A stretch of DNA of 64,000 nucleotides, taken from positions 31,450-95,449 of the forward strand of contig NZ_JBNNGK010000014.1 of the NCBI RefSeq assembly GCF_050268245.1, given 5' to 3'. This DNA is from JBNNGK01 sp050268245 (GTDB lineage: Bacteria; Pseudomonadota; Gammaproteobacteria; Enterobacterales; Enterobacteriaceae). A program made the translations under genes and the position numbers. This document shows, one piece after another, positions 61,132 to 64,000 of the stretch. Within the stretch, counting starts at the first letter, position 1. Each line of letters begins with the position of its first letter. Under the pieces are notes generated by a model. It searched no databases. It was not told where the DNA came from and was given only the letters and a program-made list of their open reading frames with translations.

Positions 61132-62979
61132 ATGACAATGATAAAAAATACGTTGTTGGCGGTGGTTTCCTCCGTCACGGCTTTTTCTGGTTGGGCGCAA
61201 GACCACACTGCATCGAATAAGAGTGATAATCTGCTGGTTACCGCCAACCGATTTCAACAACCGGTTTCTTCCGTATTGGCTCCGACTTCGGTGGTGACCA
61301 AGGAGGAGATCGATCGCTGGCAGGCGAAAAGTCTGACTGACGTTATGCGCCGCTTACCCGGTGTCGATGTTGGTCAGAATGGCGGATTGGGGCAAAAAAG
61401 CTCGCTGTTTATCCGCGGCACCAACTCCAGCCATGTGTTGGTACTGATTGACGGTATCCGTCTGAATCAGGCCGGCGTCAGTGGTTCTTCTGATCTCAGC
61501 CAGATCCCGATTTCACTGGTGCAGAAAGTCGAATATATTCGCGGGCCACGTTCGGCCGTGTATGGTTCTGACGCCATTGGCGGAGTCGTTAACATTATTA
61601 CCACCCGTGAAAAGAATGGCACAACGTTGTCTGCCGGGGTGGGCTCGAAGGGTTATCAAGCCTATGACGCAGCGACGCAACAGTCACTGGGCGATCGTAC
61701 CGTTGGCACGTTGGCGGGCAACTATACGTACACCAAAGGTTATGATGTCGTCGCTTACGGTAGCAGTGTGCCGCAGCAGGATCGCGATGGCTTTATGAGT
61801 AAATCGCTTTACGGTGCAGTTGACCATCAGTTCAATGATGCGATCAGTGGGTTTGTGCGTGGTTACGGGTATGACAACCGTACGGGGTATGACAGTTTTT
61901 CCGGCGTTGATACCCGTAAATTGTATAGTCAAACGTGGGATAGTGGTTTGCGCTATCAGGATGGCATTTATGCGACGCAGTTGGTTGGTAGTTACAGCCA
62001 CAGCAAAGATTATGATTACGATCCGCGTAAAGGCATGCATGACGGTTCGGCAAGCTTGGTCGATTCTGAACAGTACAATGTGCAATGGGGAAACAGCCTG
62101 CAAATCGGGCGGGGAACCGTCAGCTCTGGAATTGACTGGCAGCAGCAAAAAATTAAACCGGACTCAACCAGCGTCAATGGTGAGAAGCGTCAACATAATA
62201 CCGGCATCTATTTGACCGCTCAGCAGTTGTTTGGCCCCGTGACGTTGGAAGGGGCGGTTCGCGGTGACTCGCACTCAGAGTTTGGGCGGCATGGAACTTG
62301 GCAGACTAGCGCTGCCTGGGAGTTTGTTGACGGTTATCGCTTCATCGCATCCTATGGCACGGCATTCAAAGCGCCAAATATGAGCCAGCTCTATGGTAAA
62401 TACGGCAATAATGCCGATCTCAAACCGGAAGAAAGTAAACAGTGGGAAGGGGGCTTTGAGGGATTGACCGGGCCGGTAACCTGGCGCATTTCTGGTTACC
62501 GTAATGATATTGATAACCTGATCGATGCTACCGCTGGGACGAATTACGTTTATTACAACGTTGGTAAAGCGACGATTAAAGGTATTGAAGCAACGGCGTC
62601 GTTTGAAACGGGCCCGCTGACGCACCAACTGGGCTATGACTATGTCGACCCGCGTAATGCTAAAACCAATGAGGTGCTACTGCGCCGTGCCAAGCAGCAG
62701 GTAAAATATGAGCTGGACTGGCAGTGGTACCACTTCGATTGGGCGGTCACTTATCAGTACTTAGGCCAGCGCTATGATAAAGACTACAGTACCTACCCGG
62801 AGCAAAGCGTCAAATTGGGGGGCGTTAGCCTGTGGGATCTTGCTGTTTCATATCCGGTCACGTCACATCTGACAGTTCGTGGTAGAATTGCCAACCTGTT
62901 TGATAAAGATTACGAGACGGCATATGGCTATGCTACTCCAAGAAGAGAATACTATCTCACCGGAAGCTATACCTTCTAA
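61132..62979 (+). CDS. btuB: TonB-dependent vitamin B12 outer-membrane receptor
   Basis: 615 residues from the ATG at 61132; the ATG at 61138 (MIKNTLL) is an alternative and better matches E. coli. The open frame extends upstream to 60952 through the riboswitch but is not coding. A signal peptide ends near GWA-Q, then a TonB box (DNLLVTA), plug domain (IRGTNSSHVLVLIDG, GPRSAVYGSDAIGGVVN) and a 22-strand barrel ending in Phe (GSYTF). It imports cobalamin and is controlled by the riboswitch. Confidence 0.97.
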   Translation: MTMIKNTLLAVVSSVTAFSGWAQDHTASNKSDNLLVTANRFQQPVSSVLAPTSVVTKEEIDRWQAKSLTDVMRRLPGVDVGQNGGLGQKSSLFIRGTNSSHVLVLIDGIRLNQAGVSGSSDLSQIPISLVQKVEYIRGPRSAVYGSDAIGGVVNIITTREKNGTTLSAGVGSKGYQAYDAATQQSLGDRTVGTLAGNYTYTKGYDVVAYGSSVPQQDRDGFMSKSLYGAVDHQFNDAISGFVRGYGYDNRTGYDSFSGVDTRKLYSQTWDSGLRYQDGIYATQLVGSYSHSKDYDYDPRKGMHDGSASLVDSEQYNVQWGNSLQIGRGTVSSGIDWQQQKIKPDSTSVNGEKRQHNTGIYLTAQQLFGPVTLEGAVRGDSHSEFGRHGTWQTSAAWEFVDGYRFIASYGTAFKAPNMSQLYGKYGNNADLKPEESKQWEGGFEGLTGPVTWRISGYRNDIDNLIDATAGTNYVYYNVGKATIKGIEATASFETGPLTHQLGYDYVDPRNAKTNEVLLRRAKQQVKYELDWQWYHFDWAVTYQYLGQRYDKDYSTYPEQSVKLGGVSLWDLAVSYPVTSHLTVRGRIANLFDKDYETAYGYATPRREYYLTGSYTF

Positions 62980-63787
62980 TTGCACTGCAACTCCTCGCCC
63001 GACGGTATTGGTTTTTGATTCGGGCGTTGGTGGGCTTTCAGTGTATCAAGAGGTTCGGCAACTGTTGCCGAACCTCCACTATATTTACGCCTTCGATAAC
63101 GTGGCGTTTCCCTACGGCGAGAAATCTGAAGAGTTCATCGTTGAACGCGTACTGGACATTGTCGGCGCCGTGCAACAACGTCACCCTCTGGCGATTGTCA
63201 TTATTGCCTGCAACACGGCCAGCACCGTCTCGTTACCCGCCCTGCGCGAACGCTTCAGCTTCCCGGTTGTGGGCGTGGTGCCAGCCATCAAGCCCGCCGC
63301 CAGATTGACCGCAAATGGTGTTGTCGGTTTACTCGCCACGCGCGGTACCGTTCAGCGTGCTTATACGCATGAGTTGATCGCCCGTTTCGCCACGGACTGC
63401 AAAATCGAGCTGTTGGGTTCTTCCGAGCTGGTAGAACTGGCTGAAGCGAAACTGCACGGTGCAGATGTGCCGTTACCGGTATTGAAGAAAATCCTACAGC
63501 CTTGGTTGAGCATGCGCGAACCGCCCGATACCGTCGTGTTGGGTTGCACCCACTTCCCTTTATTGTCGCCAGAGTTAATGCAGGTGTTACCGGAAGGCAC
63601 TCGTTTGGTAGATTCAGGGGCAGCAATTGCTCGTCGAGCGGCCTGGTTGATTTCCTCACAAGAAAATGTGGTGTCATCACAAGAAGAGAATATGGCTTAT
63701 TGTATGGCGTTGAATAACGATACTGATGCTTTATTGCCCGTTTTGCAGGGCTATGGCTTCAAATCGTTGAAAAAACTACCGCTTTAA
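62924..63787 (+). CDS. murI: glutamate racemase
   Basis: 287 residues from the ATG at 62924, which overlaps the btuB end by 56 bases, as in E. coli; earlier starts lie deeper in btuB. MurI supplies D-glutamate for peptidoglycan. VFDSGVGGLSVY, ACNTASTV (first catalytic Cys) and VLGCTHFPLL (second catalytic Cys) are intact. The N-terminal extension is typical of the enteric enzyme that needs UDP-MurNAc-L-Ala for activity. It directly precedes an rRNA operon promoter. Confidence 0.96.
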   Translation: MAMLLQEENTISPEAIPSNCTATPRPTVLVFDSGVGGLSVYQEVRQLLPNLHYIYAFDNVAFPYGEKSEEFIVERVLDIVGAVQQRHPLAIVIIACNTASTVSLPALRERFSFPVVGVVPAIKPAARLTANGVVGLLATRGTVQRAYTHELIARFATDCKIELLGSSELVELAEAKLHGADVPLPVLKKILQPWLSMREPPDTVVLGCTHFPLLSPELMQVLPEGTRLVDSGAAIARRAAWLISSQENVVSSQEENMAYCMALNNDTDALLPVLQGYGFKSLKKLPL

Positions 63788-63816
63788 CGACGTTTTGGTT
63801 AAATGTTCAACGGTTG

Positions 63817-63963
63817 AAAACTTTTTTGAAATTAGGGGTTGCGACGTTCTGAGAACTCCCTATAATGCGCCTCCACTGACCGGGAACAACGACTGACAAG
63901 TCGCCGGGTTAGCGGGAAGAAAGCGAAATAAACGCTTGACTCCCAGGGCGAAAAGCGTAGTAT
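63817..63963 (+). promoter_or_regulatory. rRNA operon promoters P1 and P2
   Basis: P1 has TTGCGA at 63839-63844, a 16-base spacer, TATAAT at 63861-63866 and a GC-rich discriminator, with an A/T-rich UP-type tract upstream. P2 has TTGACT at 63936-63941, 16 bases, and TAGTAT at 63958-63963. Both match E. coli rrn promoters, and murI precedes rrnB in E. coli. The 16S gene is beyond the window. Confidence 0.88.
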
Positions 63964-64000
63964 ACGCAGCCCGCACCGATGAGTTTTATCTCCGGTGCTG

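Noticed and set aside
1..64000. CRISPR arrays, tRNA genes, insertion sequences or prophage genes
   Set aside because: No regularly spaced repeats, transposases, integrases or tRNA-like cloverleafs were seen on either strand.

Overview
The window is a stretch of chromosome from a member of the Enterobacterales, most likely a Serratia-like or closely related Yersiniaceae species. Almost every protein is near-identical in length and motifs to its Escherichia coli counterpart. Several features depart from E. coli: argG lies inside the argCBGH operon, a peroxiredoxin-glutaredoxin fusion sits divergent to oxyR in place of oxyS, emrD and an Fe-S-type regulator lie between fpr and glpX, and ppc follows metF closely. 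I see no prophage, insertion sequence, CRISPR array, tRNA or complete rRNA gene. The genus is inferred from gene order and protein similarity recalled from memory, not from a search.

Layout. 1-3676 (minus strand): LPS inner-core genes hldD-waaF-waaC and a truncated glycosyltransferase. 3918-6149: kbl-tdh threonine catabolism. 6191-10032 (minus): gpmI-envC-yibQ. 10330-13618: yibN, grxC, secB-gpsA, cysE, with a decayed ERIC element before secB. 13815-17158: trmL, cpxAR and divergent cpxP, whose 3' end carries the CpxQ small RNA. 17208-20481: fieF, pfkA, sbp. 20694-24223: tpiA, yiiQ, yiiR and the pair fpr plus a SufR-like regulator. 24519-29294: emrD, then glpFKX. 29830-34608: zapB, rraA, menA, hslVU, ftsN. 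34674-38153: cytR, priA. 38352-44008: rpmE, metJ, metBL, metF with clear met boxes. 44053-47435: a MITE-like element, an orphan gene and ppc. 47692-53556: argE divergent from argCBGH with paired ARG boxes. 53615-58327: a disulfide reductase, the Prx-Grx fusion, oxyR, sthA. 58545-63787: fabR-yijD, trmA, a cobalamin riboswitch with btuB, murI. The right edge is the P1/P2 promoter region of an rRNA operon, as downstream of murI in E. coli.

The genes are mostly core metabolism and envelope functions: LPS core and FtsN/EnvC/ZapB division, Cpx envelope stress, glycolysis and glycerol use, methionine and arginine synthesis, and oxidative stress. Regulation can be read from the DNA at several points: the CpxR box, a Cra operator over the pfkA promoter, a GlpR operator and CRP site before glpF, a sigma-32 promoter for hslVU, MetJ boxes, ArgR boxes, an OxyR site and the B12 riboswitch.

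The less ordinary content is small. It comprises a 123-bp dispersed repeat present twice (about 89% identical) at two convergent gene ends beside terminators, a MITE-like palindromic element beside an orphan gene, a diverged ERIC before secB, the SufR-like-regulator/fpr operon, the OxyR-linked thiol module, and an unexplained double hairpin in the gpmI leader. I found no clear candidate for a wholly new multi-gene system.
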